From NCBI RefSeq assembly GCF_050003625.1, contig NC_134399.1, positions 223,070,975 to 223,134,974 of the forward strand: DNA of 64,000 nt, written 5' to 3'. This DNA is from Haematobia irritans (Eukaryota > Arthropoda > Insecta > Diptera > Muscidae). The notes below the pieces were generated by a model that worked only from the letters and a program-made list of their open reading frames with translations, did no database searches and was not told where the DNA came from. Shown here one piece after another: positions 50,701 to 60,143 of this stretch. Position 1 is the stretch's first letter, and each line of letters starts with the position of its first letter. Both the position numbers and the translations under genes were made by a program.

Positions 50701-53700
50701 TTGAACTCACCAATAAGCATTTTTTGTGGTCTGTTCTCGTGGAAACTCAGTTTTTCCTTGAAATAACTCAGCAAATAATAAGATAGAATATGTTTTTCTT
50801 CAACTCCAATATTGGATATTAAAAAATCATGCTGTAATTTTTGTCGACAAGGTTGTTTTATTTGTTTGTCGCGGGAAAATGTTTCGCCTCCCGCGTTTCG
50901 CTATGGTTATATTTACACACTTGTTGGCATACTAATTCCCAATAATTCTAATTCACAATAATTTTCAATTGTGATTTGAGAAAACGTTAATTTGCCAAAA
51001 ATTATCACATTAGTGTGAAAATTTGCATATCTACAGCAATGCTGAAGACAATTATTGCCTATAATGTACAATCCTTAAAAATTTTGGTATAATTGTGGGA
51101 AATTGGCAATTGCGCTCAGTTTCATTTATCATCATTATGCCACGATTCATACACATATATTTCCATTGAGACAAATGAAATAGAAATTCATATCTCCGTT
51201 CAGTACAAAACCCATCAAATCTTTATCTGTATCACAAACATTTTGGCCGCACACAACCGAAACTCTATTGTCCATTATTCGCACAATAGCTTAGATCATG
51301 TAAATCTATAGAGTCTCAAAGGTAAAGTCGAAGGTAATACATCCTCGCTTCCCTGCGCATTCCTCAGAAGTCAGTCGCACTTAATTTATTTTCTTGTCTA
51401 TCTGGAATACACCCTCGGGTTATCACGTTTGCCTTAACATTTATGGATATTCGTTGCAGTAACACGCAACAATGGCGAAATTAAGTTTAGATCAAGAAGT
51501 GGAGTCCGATTGAAAGCCACCACAGACAAAATTAAAAGAAAAATTGAATTAAACAAAAGAAATGACCGCATCGGAAATATAGGCCTAATAAACTCATTCA
51601 CTCACGATTTATGCCAAAACTTAAAGCAATATTCAATCTCATCATTATTCCTGGGAAAAAAGGACGTTTTTTCAGTCTCCATCAAAGGGAGATAAAGCAA
51701 ATCATAATATTTCAATAATGCTGAGAAAATCCATCAATCATTAGAAGGATTAAAAAAAAACATGGGTAAGTGAATGGCAGCTTATTTTGGAATTCCATTA
51801 GAGACAAATTATCTGTGATTATCCCGCCGCCATCACCACCACCACCATTGCGCTGTCACTATCGTCACACATAAAACAATCCAAACAGCATTCATTTAAC
51901 TTAGACAGGTCAGAAGAACAAACAAAAGAAGGAACCATAAAACCAGTTTAGAACTTTTTGTTTTGTGCAGTTCAAGATAATCGCGCGGTAACTTGGTGGC
52001 ATGGCCACTAAAAAAGGAAGAAATCTCTGTATTAACATGACCATGATCAACAACAGAAAAAAAGTTACTTGCAAAGGCCTGCATTAGTGTTATAACTATT
52101 TAATGATAAACGTGGCCGCAATTTTCCTTTCCAGCATTGTCAAGCCTGGGAAATGGCCTGAAAAGCGCATTAAAAGCTTCTTTACCATACCACAGACTCT
52201 TGCACATATTTTCAACAAAATCCCTTGGGCTCACCTTTTCCACAGCAGCTATCTACCAATAACAACAGAAAGATCAGCAGCAGTAGCTAGCCATGCTCTG
52301 GTAGCAAAAAAAAAAATCAACAGCAGCAACTTAGCACACAGTCACAGTATTGTTTGGTTGTAAGACATTTGCGGTCAATCCTAAGTCGAGATAAGACAAC
52401 AACGAATGTGAGCCTGCTACATTTAATAGCGGTAGCAAACAAAAATTACAAATAAATCACATGGTCAATCATTCATTGCCTCAGAAAAAACAACTAGGAG
52501 AACATGAACAAAAGCAAAAAACAAACAAAACAACAACAAACACTTTAACTTATAGATGATGCATCACAGTTACACCTTTAGGCAGATCATACATTCATAA
52601 GTACAACATCAAGTTGACATTGCAAATTATGCGATTTTTATCACGATCCTCATATTGTGTATATTTGAGATTTAAAACAAGAGATTTATTCTTTTGGGCA
52701 TCTGATAATCAGTAGGTATATATGGCAACACCCAAAATCACATTGTCGGAGAGTAGGAAAATACCAGAGAGAGTTCTTCTGCAGAGAAAACAAATGTCAA
52801 CCGTTCAGATCAGTGCTGCCGCTACTACTTCAATCGAAGTATTTTGCTTCATTTTCACAAAATTTACTTCGTCACTCCTTCTTCCAAAAATCTGCTTCAC
52901 TTTTTGTTCTGCTTCAAATTTTTAAATTTTTCCCCATATTACCTAATTGTTTTTCCTATTCCTTTAATTACGATGAACATAGCGGTTTTAATCAATTCAA
53001 TGATTAACCGATGTTAACAATTTTTGCATAGTTGTTAGAGACTATATACTTACACCATGTACCCAATTTCAGCCGGATCGGATGAAATTTGGTTCTCTTA
53101 AGAGGCTCCGCAAGCCAAATCGGGGGATCAGTTAATATGGGGGTCCGTTTATATGGGTGCTATACGTAAAAGTGGACCGATATGGCCCATTTGCAATACT
53201 ATCCGACCTACATCAATAACAACTACTTGTGCCAAGTTTCAAGTCGATAGCTTCTTTCGTTCGGAAGTTAGCGTTTTTCAACAGACGGACGGACATGCTC
53301 AGATCGGCTCAGAATTTCACCACGGCCCAGAATATATATACTTTATGGGCAATACTTCGATGTGTTACAAACGGAATGACAAAGTTAATATACCCCCATC
53401 CTATGGTGGAGGGTATAATAAAATGAATTCTAATGTTTGTTTTCAAAAATGTATGCTACTTCAATTTTATTCAATCTACTCCACTTTTTTCCAAAATATA
53501 CTTTACACAATTTGTCACTAGCGGCAGCACTGGTTCAGATATCGCTCAATGACTGAAGAGTTTTGATATTAACGGTATTTCGGTCGGTAGGTATTTTTAT
53601 GAAAGCTGAAGAAAATATTTGAAAATTTGATAGATTTCTTTCAGATAGGTCCACTTTAATATTTTTAGTGCATTGTGTATGTTAGTCATGGCTTAAGCAA

Positions 53701-56700
53701 GTGCTTACTGAATATGGTACCACTGACGAAATATGACAATACAGATATATCAATTCACAATAACCCTACTTTCTCGGTCTTTAAATTACATTTTTTTCTA
53801 AGATTAAGCTACAGTTATTGATATCAAAGAGGCTTCATTTTTAAGATTCAGATTTTAAGATCGAGGTATTTATATAGTAGTTTATTTTATGAATTAATTG
53901 CTTTAATTTGCTTTAATTTGTTTTATTTATTTTATCATAAATTTGCAAAGGCAATTTCACGTCAACAGTGGAACAGCTCGGTTGGATACACTATTGGACC
54001 TGAAAATCTTAAAAAAGTCGATGTCATTTTATTAAGGAACACATTTCCCACATTTAAATTAGTATTATATGGTCTTCAGGTATATTGAATTCTATGATTG
54101 ATTGAAATTCGACCGCACCCCCTCTAGGGCACTACAGCTAATTTAACTCAATTTTAGTTTATGGTATTATTATGTTATGAGAAAGTTTTCTTGACTTTAA
54201 TATTTTTGTGTACCTTAGTTAAATGAAATGAAATAAAAGGGGAACAACTATACATAAATGAAGCACAATAATTTACTACATTCGCATTTCCCACAAAATA
54301 GTTGAGAATTTCTAAAAATTTGTAAATGTTACCACAAGTGAGTCCATCTTGAACTTCATATGGCACCGAAGACATTTTTGCAATATTTCTCTTCAAACAA
54401 CGAGATTTTCTTTAACAAGTGAAAAAAAAAATAGTTATGTCTAATATTTTTTTATATTTGTCGAAAAATATGTGATATCGGATTTTTTAGTTAAAATTTT
54501 CTAAAACTAATCTACTTCCATGTGGGTTTATTTTTTTTTGAGTATAGGCGCTTTAGCTGGCGCAATTTTCGTAAGTATAGTTTATATTTTCTTTTACTAC
54601 AAATATATGATACAACTGTCATATGCACAGAATGCAACAGAATTTTGCAAATCGTGTTACAAATGTAAAAATGCTAAATCTATCACTTCTACAATTAATA
54701 TCTAATATCAAAAACAAAAAGTAAATTGGCAATTCTGTCTTTATCACTGTTACAAAACCAATGTACATCGAACTCTAAGAGGCGAATGCTAAGAGGCTGC
54801 TAAATCTATCACTTCTGTATTTACTATCTATAACAGATAAAGCAACCAGATTGGCAACAAAAAAGCAAATTGGCAACACTATCCCATAACTTTTAGTTAT
54901 CATGACCACTGTTACAAAAACAATGTCAATGTACGTCGAACTCAGTGTTGCCAGTTTAGGGGTTCCCCCCCCCCCAATTTAGGGTTTTTTTCACGTTTAG
55001 GGGGATTTTTAGGGGTAACATTTATTTAGGGGGATTTTTGGGGGTAAAAAAATATCTTGGACCTTATAAAGTGGAGCAATTCTCAAGCAAATTCGGAACA
55101 ATTCTGGCATGAATTATGAGAAAAAAGATGAGGGAAGTCAACAAGAAGATCCTAAATACAAACAAGTATGCAATAGCATTATTTCCGTTATCTTTATTAA
55201 AAGCTTCTGTTGAAAGGGCATTTTTAATATTTGAGACAATTAAAAACAATCTTGTAACTTAGCAGCTGAAGGCATTTTAAGAGTAAGCCTGCTTTTTAAA
55301 TTGATATACATATTGTATTATTACATCCAAAGAAAAAATAATTTCTTCACTACAGGTTTTTTTTTCACGAAATTTGGGACCCTTGTTGTACTTTTTACAT
55401 TCTTAAATTTTTTGGGGTTTTTTGAAAAAAGCCTAGACCAATTTAGGGTTTTTTTTAAGATTTGGGGGGAAGAATCAAAAATCGTCTGGGGGGAAGAATC
55501 AAAAATCACACTGGTCGAACTCCCCGGCTCATCGAAGAGATTTTAAGAGACAGTTTTGCCATGCAAAACTGAAGAGATAGATCTATCAACATACATAATG
55601 TCATGTGGCTCTTAAATATGTTTCAATTCGCCTCGAAAAATATCAATAAAATTTTTAGGTTTGATAAATATTTAAATTAAAAACAGTAATAACGACGGAA
55701 ATTAAAATAAAATGTGTGCGTTAATGTTTTTTCGTTTTTCCTGGTCTTGACAAAAAAATACATAATAGGAATTTCTACTCATTTCTACTATTGCTCTCGC
55801 AATAGAAGAGAACAGAATTATATCTCACATAATAAATTATCTTTGAGCACAAGTCGGTAAGAGTTGCCTCCTCACAACAAAAAAAAAACATATTTTCATC
55901 AATTTTACATAATGAATTTTTCCATAGCGAAACCGTTTGTAGAGAAAAACTATTAAAAGCCGCTAAAACTATCGGGAAACAGCTAAATTGACCATACCAC
56001 CACCCAATAACCCGTGCTAACTAAAAAAAATCAAATTACCTTCAGGTCATTTTAGTTTCGAGTTTTTTTTTTTTTTTTGTAATCTCTTTTTGAACTGAAG
56101 ATCTCTTTTAAATTGAAATACAAACTCAATTTATGGAATTGTCGTCATTACATGGCAGTACAAGACTTGGTCTTGCATTTATTAACCACTGATGCAACAT
56201 TTGAATTTAGCGAAAGAGACATCACCATTAAAGGTAATCATTTATAGATATTCGAAAGGGGGTGCCAGGAATTACAAGTAAGCCACAGAGCAACAAGACA
56301 ACCAACAAGAAGAAAAAAAATTACAATAAATATTATTATCATAACCATAACACGCTAAACAAATCGCCCAACTCTTGGCCAGAAAAAGAAACTGATTTCC
56401 ATTAAAAAAAAAAAAAAAAAAAAAAACAAAACAAAACTACGTCCAACACACAAAAAGTAAAACGCTTGGTGACTGAGTGACTGCATCAACACTGCCGTAA
56501 TTTCGATTAAGACCAAATGAATTTCCAGAGAAGGAGAAACAGCATATTTAGCTTTGGGAATGAATGAAACAAGGAAAAAAACTAAGAAACATCAAGGCAT
56601 CAGAGTAGAAATACTATAAACACTGCAATTTCCTTTTGTTGATAATAAACCATAAGAAATCATTGGTAAAATTTCCCACAGTTTTAGTGTGCAGCCCAGT

Positions 56701-57035
56701 CCCAGTCAGTCAATCGGCCAGCCTAGCCTTAGTAGCTAACCCGCTCGCTCGGTATCAATTGGTACACATAATACTGTCTACATGGGCATCCCGTATGGCC
56801 ATAACCTAAACGTGGTGTTATTCGTTGCCTTCTTGCCGGCCGTGCTTGCTTTGTAAAAGGAGTGATAAAAATGGTGTTGGTGTTTCTTTGTGGTAACTAC
56901 TCACCTTCTGGACACTTGCACTCATATGTTAAACCAGTTGATCGACATGTGCCACCATTTTGACACGGCGATGGTGAGCATGGAACGTACTTTGATTCAC
57001 AGTTTTTACCAGTATAACCAGCTGGACACATACAC
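29099..57035 (-). CDS. N: Notch receptor, six exons, 5' end outside window
   Basis: Notch is the cell-surface receptor for Delta and Serrate. Ligand binding leads to cleavage and release of the intracellular domain, which activates targets with Su(H). Joined exons (57035-56905, 37484-37322, 36307-30361, 30302-30059, 29990-29511, 29439-29099) give about 2434 residues. In order these are the end of EGF 5, EGF 6-36, three LNR modules, heterodimerisation domain, one membrane span, RAM (WFPEGF), seven ankyrin repeats, PPSY, glutamine-rich opa region, and a PEST end with [10 protein letters not shown]. Every junction has GT-AG signals and compatible phases. Drosophila Notch is 2703 residues, so about 250-270 N-terminal residues (signal peptide, EGF 1-5) lie past 64000. 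No frameshift or stop is seen. I see no RXRR-type furin site before the membrane span, as expected for fly Notch. Confidence 0.97.
29511..29990 (-). CDS. N: Notch exon with opa (polyglutamine) repeat
   Basis: This 480-bp exon encodes [30 protein letters not shown], a Gly/Asn region, [18 protein letters not shown], two glutamine runs split by [10 protein letters not shown] (about 29590-29710), and [11 protein letters not shown]. The runs use mixed CAG and CAA codons. This is the classic opa repeat region of the transactivation domain. Acceptor TATAG|GATCTC, donor ACCGG|GTAAGT. Confidence 0.95.
30059..30302 (-). CDS. N: Notch exon after the PPSY motif
   Basis: This 244-bp exon encodes [34 protein letters not shown], an Asn/Gly-rich spacer, and [19 protein letters not shown] to SPHAYLG, matching the fly C-terminal region. 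The acceptor follows TTTGCAG and the donor is TTGG|GTAAGT. The upstream intron is only 58 nt (30303-30360) and the downstream one 68 nt (29991-30058). The exon leaves one base of a split Gly codon. Confidence 0.95.
30361..36307 (-). CDS. N: Notch main exon: EGF 8-36, LNR, TM, ankyrin, PPSY
   Basis: This 5947-bp exon has 1982 whole codons. It holds EGF 8-36 (29 repeats, including EGF 11-12, the ligand-binding pair, with CQNEGSC keeping an O-fucose-type site). The LNR modules lie at about 32545-32880 ([24 protein letters not shown]). The heterodimerisation domain is followed by the membrane span at about 32035-32098, with [11 protein letters not shown] giving a Gly-Val S3 bond. A basic cluster RRRRDPTG follows. 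The ankyrin repeats lie at about 30905-31620 ([35 protein letters not shown]). The exon ends [10 protein letters not shown], with PPSY the docking motif for Nedd4-type ligases. Acceptor GTCTAG|GCCATC, donor GTAAAG|GTATGT, leaving phase 0. Antisense frames inside it are shadows. Confidence 0.98.
36308..37321 (-). other. N: Notch intron (1014 nt) with repeat fragments
   Basis: The intron lies between the EGF 7 exon and the main exon. It holds two related pieces (about 36590-36690 and 37100-37225) with tttgtctaaaattycgtt and ttatttcagtgtaattt. Similar motifs occur near 40540 and 45240-45420. They look like fragments of a short interspersed element. No exon is seen. Confidence 0.6.
37322..37484 (-). 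CDS. N: Notch exon: end of EGF 6, EGF 7, start of EGF 8
   Basis: This 163-bp exon encodes [38 protein letters not shown] and KDVDECAI. The acceptor is TTTTCAG|GTTATC and the donor is ATAAG|GTAAAT. It takes the split Gly from the previous exon and gives AG of a split Arg codon to the next. EGF 7 carries the usual six cysteines. Confidence 0.94.
39145..39258. repeat. small inverted-repeat element with 21-bp arms
   Basis: The left arm agaagaaaagtgatcacccc plus a (39145-39165) pairs with the right arm at 39238-39258 with two mismatches, around a 72-bp loop. It may be a tiny MITE; no clear target duplication was found. Confidence 0.55.
39646..39815 (+). repeat. degenerate SINE copy
   Basis: The order ggaagccaccgt.atgcaat, gaacaccaaaaagtt, gggcagcactcattgataa, gttcacc, accacaatggactgaatagt follows the SINE from head to 3' half with internal deletions. 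It shows that the head (16734) and the 3' half (60598) belong to one element. Confidence 0.7.
40691..41626 (-). mobile_element. DD41D mariner-like element, internally deleted copy 2
   Basis: The element is 936 bp, inside the large Notch intron, with inverted termini AAGGGTGATT and flanking TA at 40689-40690 and 41627-41628. It is in the same transcriptional orientation as Notch. It is near-identical to the copy at 4871-5804, including the loss of the DNA-binding half, so the deleted form itself was multiplied. Confidence 0.9.
40801..41454 (-). pseudogene. truncated DD41D transposase, copy 2
   Basis: The catalytic domain retains [21 protein letters not shown] and [12 protein letters not shown]. 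It differs from copy 1 by a Lys-to-Glu change (PALEDN) and by a small sequence difference at the N-terminal end. Here the frame continues upstream as [17 protein letters not shown] to a stop, which is probably the ancestral reading. No ATG precedes the catalytic region in frame, so translation of this copy is doubtful. Confidence 0.85.
43776..44145. repeat. about 200-bp tandem duplication plus 29-bp doublet
   Basis: atcaatacacagttttatca near 43777 recurs as atcaatacacggttttatca near 43976, followed in both by gatacttgacaa, ttctttctcctctcagtggc and gctgtcgtaa/ctctgtcgtaat and ttgccataaaatc/ctgccataaaatc. Inside the second copy tgactctcgttttctctgtc is doubled (about 44040-44099). Confidence 0.75.
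51094..51102 (+). promoter_or_regulatory. Su(H)-type site 1
   Basis: Exact TGTGGGAAA, matching the known Su(H) consensus YGTGRGAAM, within the large Notch intron. Binding is inferred. Confidence 0.35.
53020..53425 (+). repeat. partial copy of the 153-bp-unit element (tail end)
   Basis: One partial 153-bp unit (gagactatatacttacacca, cagccggatcggatgaaat) runs into the same tail as at 4210-4481 (accgatatggcccatttgca, tttcgatgtgttacaaac-like, ctatggtggagggtata). The head is missing, so the copy is 5'-truncated. Confidence 0.8.
54044..54052 (-). promoter_or_regulatory. Su(H)-type site 2
   Basis: TTTCCCACA on plus, i.e. TGTGGGAAA on minus. Confidence 0.35.
54140..54490 (-). repeat. dispersed repeat, copy 2
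   Basis: Diverged reverse complement of 17180-17580. It contains Su(H)-type site 3. The family is unknown. Confidence 0.65.
54287..54295 (-). promoter_or_regulatory. Su(H)-type site 3 (inside a repeat)
   Basis: TTTCCCACA on plus. It lies in the dispersed repeat; the other copy reads TGTGAGAAG at the matching place, so the site may be accidental. Confidence 0.25.
54676..54942. repeat. diverged tandem duplication next to the hAT element
   Basis: aaatctatcacttct, attggcaa, actgttacaaaa, caatgta and cgaactc occur in order at 54676-54777 and again at 54805-54942. The hAT element was inserted at the end of the second unit. Confidence 0.6.
54943..55513 (+). mobile_element. short hAT element with 8-bp target duplication
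   Basis: The element begins CAGTGTTGCC and ends with CACACTG, and the perfect 8-bp direct repeat GTCGAACT lies on both sides (54935-54942 and 55514-55521). That is the hAT signature. It is 571 bp with G-rich subterminal blocks (tttagggggattttt repeated; a run of Cs near 54965). A remnant of the transposase is inside. It is non-autonomous by size. Confidence 0.88.
55106..55252 (+). pseudogene. hAT transposase C-terminal dimerisation remnant
   Basis: In one frame the sequence reads [20 protein letters not shown] then [13 protein letters not shown] and a stop. SVERAF followed by IKNNL is the hallmark of the hAT C-terminal dimerisation domain. Nothing of the BED finger or catalytic core remains. 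It supports the hAT assignment made from the termini. Confidence 0.7.
56672..56680 (-). promoter_or_regulatory. Su(H)-type site 4
   Basis: TTTCCCACA on plus, about 225 bp downstream (in gene orientation) of the EGF 6 exon. Confidence 0.35.
56905..57035 (-). CDS. N: Notch exon: end of EGF 5 and most of EGF 6
   Basis: This 131-bp exon is the most 5' one in the window. It encodes [13 protein letters not shown] (end of EGF 5) and [14 protein letters not shown] to ECKCPE (EGF 6). The acceptor is TTTTAG before GTGTATG and the donor is CCAGAAG|GTGAGT. It enters with one base of a split codon and leaves with the G of a split Gly codon completed by the next exon. The fly protein is contiguous across this junction (ECKCP.G..GKNC), so no exon is missing in the 19.4-kb intron that follows. 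Confidence 0.93.
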
Positions 57036-57970
57036 CTAAAATGAGAGGAAAAAAAGGAATGCATATTATTATTAAATATATTTTTTAATATTTATGTGTA
57101 AAAAAATAATAAATACTTAATTGGGTTTCGCCAAAAAACAAAAAACCTGAAATGCGATAAATTTATTTCTGTGATTTTTCTCAACTCATCGTTGAAATAA
57201 ATGAAAGTTTATACCGCCTATTTTATTATAAATATAGTGACTCCTCTAATTAATTGGATATAATAGGAGTCAGGTAAAATAATGATGGGTTTATTTTAAT
57301 TTTTGTATGCATAATTTTAGTTTAGTTTAGTACGACTTCATTATTGTCAACTATGAAATATGACTCAAATGAGCCATGAAATGTGTACCTCATTTACATA
57401 GTAAATTTGATAAGAGTTAGAAAATCTTAATAAAATAACAATTATTTATTGCTCATCGATTTCTCATGAATTATTGAAAATAATCAAATGAAAAAAGAAG
57501 ATAAATATCTCAAAATGTGGTTGTGCATAAAATAAGCCAATCAGATCAAAGAATTCCAAACGACATGAAAGCATTTCCGCTGAGGGCTACATTTGTTGAG
57601 TGACTAGTGGGAAACACTAAAAGGGAAAGAACTGACTTCGTTATAAAGATAACAACCGAGATTAGATATTTTATTGCGTTTAAGTTTTCTTTTTTTTTTG
57701 AATTTTGAAATCCGCATTAAAATACATTTGAAGATTTGTTGTACAACTATTAAAAATCGCATATAATAGAAAAATTTTTTTCAAGATCTCGCCAATCTGC
57801 TGAAGTATTGCTTAAGGAAAATACTCGCCTTCATCAGGGCTTCTGGTATATATGAAAGTTCTTGAGTGACTTTCAAGGAGACCACCCCAGGAGGAAGTTG
57901 GGAAAATTACCACGAAGAATCACAATGGGCCTATAGTGGTCTAAATACACATCACTTGGATCCAAGAATT
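57036..57970 (-). other. N: unfinished 5' Notch intron, unique part
   Basis: The intron upstream of the EGF 6 exon starts here and runs past the window edge. No cysteine-rich exon is found up to 64000. This part has no recognised repeat. Confidence 0.7.
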
Positions 57971-58200
57971 GCTAACATCGCCTATAACCTAACCTAACCT
58001 AACCATTTAATAACCGCACAAAACTTGGTCGGCTTCATTCTTGTGATTCGTGATTCGCGATCAGAGAATGAAGACACCAATTTAGGCCACCGACAATTTT
58101 TACTTTCGACAGAAATATTGCTTATATTTGTTCTACTTTCTGCCACAAAATTGATTTTTTCATAATTGATCGGACTTTCAATTTATATAACATTTATTTA
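57971..58200. repeat. AACCTAACC tail and part of a dispersed repeat
   Basis: taacctaacctaacctaacc at about 57986-58005 is a SINE-type simple tail. The following ggtcggcttcattct segment recurs at 63110-63125, part of the dispersed repeat family of the right end. Confidence 0.5.
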
Positions 58201-58332
58201 TCGTTTTCATTAAGCCACCTACTCTACTTGCCTAAATCGAGCATAACTGGAATTAACAAAATTCCCTTAATGATTTATATTTACTATCTTACTATTTTTG
58301 GTTTAATTTTATGATACCAGCAATTCACAATA

Positions 58333-58550
58333 GTTTGTTATTGTGAATGATATCTTAAATCAAATTCATTAATAAAATGACAATTTGATTGCCAGTTTGG
58401 TTAGGTTAGGTTAGGTTAGGTGGCAGCCCGATGTATCAGGCTCACTTAGACTATTCAGTCCATACCACATTGGTGAACTTGTTTGTTATTGTGAATGATA
58501 TCTTAAATCAAATTCATTAGTAAAATGACAATTTGATTGCCAGTTTGGTT
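58333..58550 (-). mobile_element. 5'-truncated SINE flanked by 70-bp direct repeats
   Basis: The reverse-oriented SINE 3' end (58403-58480: ttaggttaggttaggtggca to cacattggtgaactt) lies between two 70-bp copies of one sequence (58333-58402 and 58481-58550) that differ at a single base. If these are the target duplication, it is much longer than usual for SINE insertion. Confidence 0.8.
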
Positions 58551-58971
58551 GTTCGGATACTTTTAATTGATGTATTGCTGGATAATTGGCCAGATTTTTG
58601 AATATGTATCGGGGCTCAGCAAACACAATCATATCGTTTGTCGATAGACGAATTTCTGTTGTCGTATTGTTGGAAAGCCTAAAATTTGGCTCGGAATTTA
58701 TTGGTAATTGCTTAACGGAAGATGTGAACTAAACAAAGCTGATCCACATTTATAAAAAAAATTACTATAGGCTCTCTGCAATGTGGAACGCCGTTCGGAC
58801 TAGGCTATAAAAAGGAGGTCCCTTGTCTCTGAGCTTAACATGGAATCGGGCAGCACTCAGTGATACCCAGAAAGAAAGCGTCGCCCAAAAAGTAGTGAAA
58901 ATGTTCTTTTTGGATTCGGAAGTGGTGCAAAATAGGCGCAGAAGCGATGAATTTAACATGGGCTTGTCATA

Positions 58972-60143
58972 AAGGGTGATACGGTCAAAATTTGGTCAAT
59001 ATAAACTTGGCGTATTTCTTTCAATTTTGCATTTAAAAAACCTAAACACCCCTCATTTTGAAGGTGTGTGTGTGTAGAATGTTGCTCCTAATTTGCCAAA
59101 ACAACCTTTACAAATGTAATTAAAGTGTTTGGGGAACGTTTGTCGACAGCCAGGAAGTCTGGATCGGGGGGAAATCGAAAACCAGAAGCCGCTGAGACGA
59201 CAAAGAGAGTTGCCGGTAGTTTCAAGCGAAACCCTAACCTCTCTCTCCGAGATGCCGCAAATAAGCTGGGTGTATCGTCTACAACCGTGCATCGAGCCAA
59301 AAAACGAGCCGGACTATCGACTTACAAGAAGGTAGTGACTCCAAATCGCGATGATAAACAAAATACGACGGCCAAAGCGCGATCCCGGAGGCTGTACACG
59401 ACGATGCTGACGAAGTTTGACTGCGTGGTAATGGACGACGAAACCTACGTCAAAGCCGACTACAAGCAGCTTCCGTGACAGGAGTTTTATACGGCAAAAG
59501 GAAGGGGAAAGGTAGCAGATATTTCCAAGCACATAAAACTGTCAAAGTTCGCAAAGAAATATCTGGTTTGGCAAGCCATCTGTACCTGTGGCTTGAAAAG
59601 CAGCATTTTCATAGCTTCCGGGACTGTCAACCAAGAAATTTACATGAAAGAGTGTTTGAATAAACGTCTGCTGCCTTTCCTGAAGAAACACGGTTGTTCC
59701 GTACTGTTTTGGCCGGATTTGGCATCTTGCCATTACGGTAAAAAGGCCATGGAGTGGTACGCCGCCAACAACGTGCAGGTGGTTCCCAAGGACAAGAACA
59801 CTCCCAACACGCCAGAGCTCCGCCAAATTGAGAAATACTGGGCTATTGTCAAGCGGAACCTAAAGAAGACCCAAAAAACTGCTAAGGACGAGCAACAGTT
59901 CAAGGCAAACTGGCTTTCTGCGGCGAAGAAGGTGGACAAGGTGGCTGTACAAAATCTGATGGCAGGTGTCAAGCGTGTGGCCCGGCAATTCGGATTTGGA
60001 AAAGCGAAAGCCTAACTGAATATTTTTCCTGAATTTTATACTAATTGAACTTGAAAAAGAAATTTAATTTTATTTTTTTAAATAAACGATTTCACCGATT
60101 TACACGCGTTTTCCCTTGACCAAATTTTTTCCGTATCACCCTT
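58972..60143 (+). mobile_element. DD37E mariner/Tc1-like element, nested
   Basis: The element is 1172 bp with inverted ends of about 28 bp starting AAGGGTGATACGG (two mismatches between ends), TA at 58970-58971 and 60144-60145. It sits inside the MITE. The paralogous MITE at 63187 has the uninterrupted site (gtcataggacgg at about 63294-63305), which proves the insertion point. Confidence 0.92.
59092..60015 (+). pseudogene. DD37E transposase with one premature stop
   Basis: A Tc1/mariner transposase read in a single frame. It begins with a helix-turn-helix (LSLRDAANKLGVSSTTVHRA), then VVMDDETYVKADY (first Asp), WPDLASCHYGKKAMEW (second Asp) and PELRQIEKYWAIVKR (Glu). I count 37 residues between the second Asp and the Glu, so DD37E. 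The frame is open from 59092 but has no clear ATG, and a TGA at 59476-59478 interrupts it where LPGQEFYT would be expected. After the stop the same frame continues to TAA at 60013-60015 with no frameshift. The N-terminal first helix region seems short. It is inactive as it stands. Confidence 0.85.

Larger units (their letters stand above)
37485..56904 (-). other. N: Notch intron (19,420 nt)
   Basis: The intron is bounded by a GTGAGT donor at 56904-56903 and a TTTCAG acceptor at 37486-37485. It contains a SINE relic, an inverted-repeat element, a DD41D mariner, tandem duplications, a relative of the 153-bp repeat, a dispersed repeat and a hAT element (listed separately). Stretches 37500-39640, 41630-43770, 44330-53010 and 55520-56880 show no coding exon. 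41.8-43.4 kb, 45.7-46.6 kb, 47.3-48.3 kb and 51.7-52.4 kb are less AT-rich with CAA/CAG-type simple sequence, as seen in fly regulatory introns. A SINE tail piece lies at about 44271-44325 and a poly-A tract at 56404-56427. Confidence 0.8.

Noticed and set aside
37485..56904. An extra Notch exon inside the large intron
   Set aside because: EGF 6 joins EGF 7 directly with compatible phase and the same contiguous order as in Drosophila. No cysteine-rich frame is found between.
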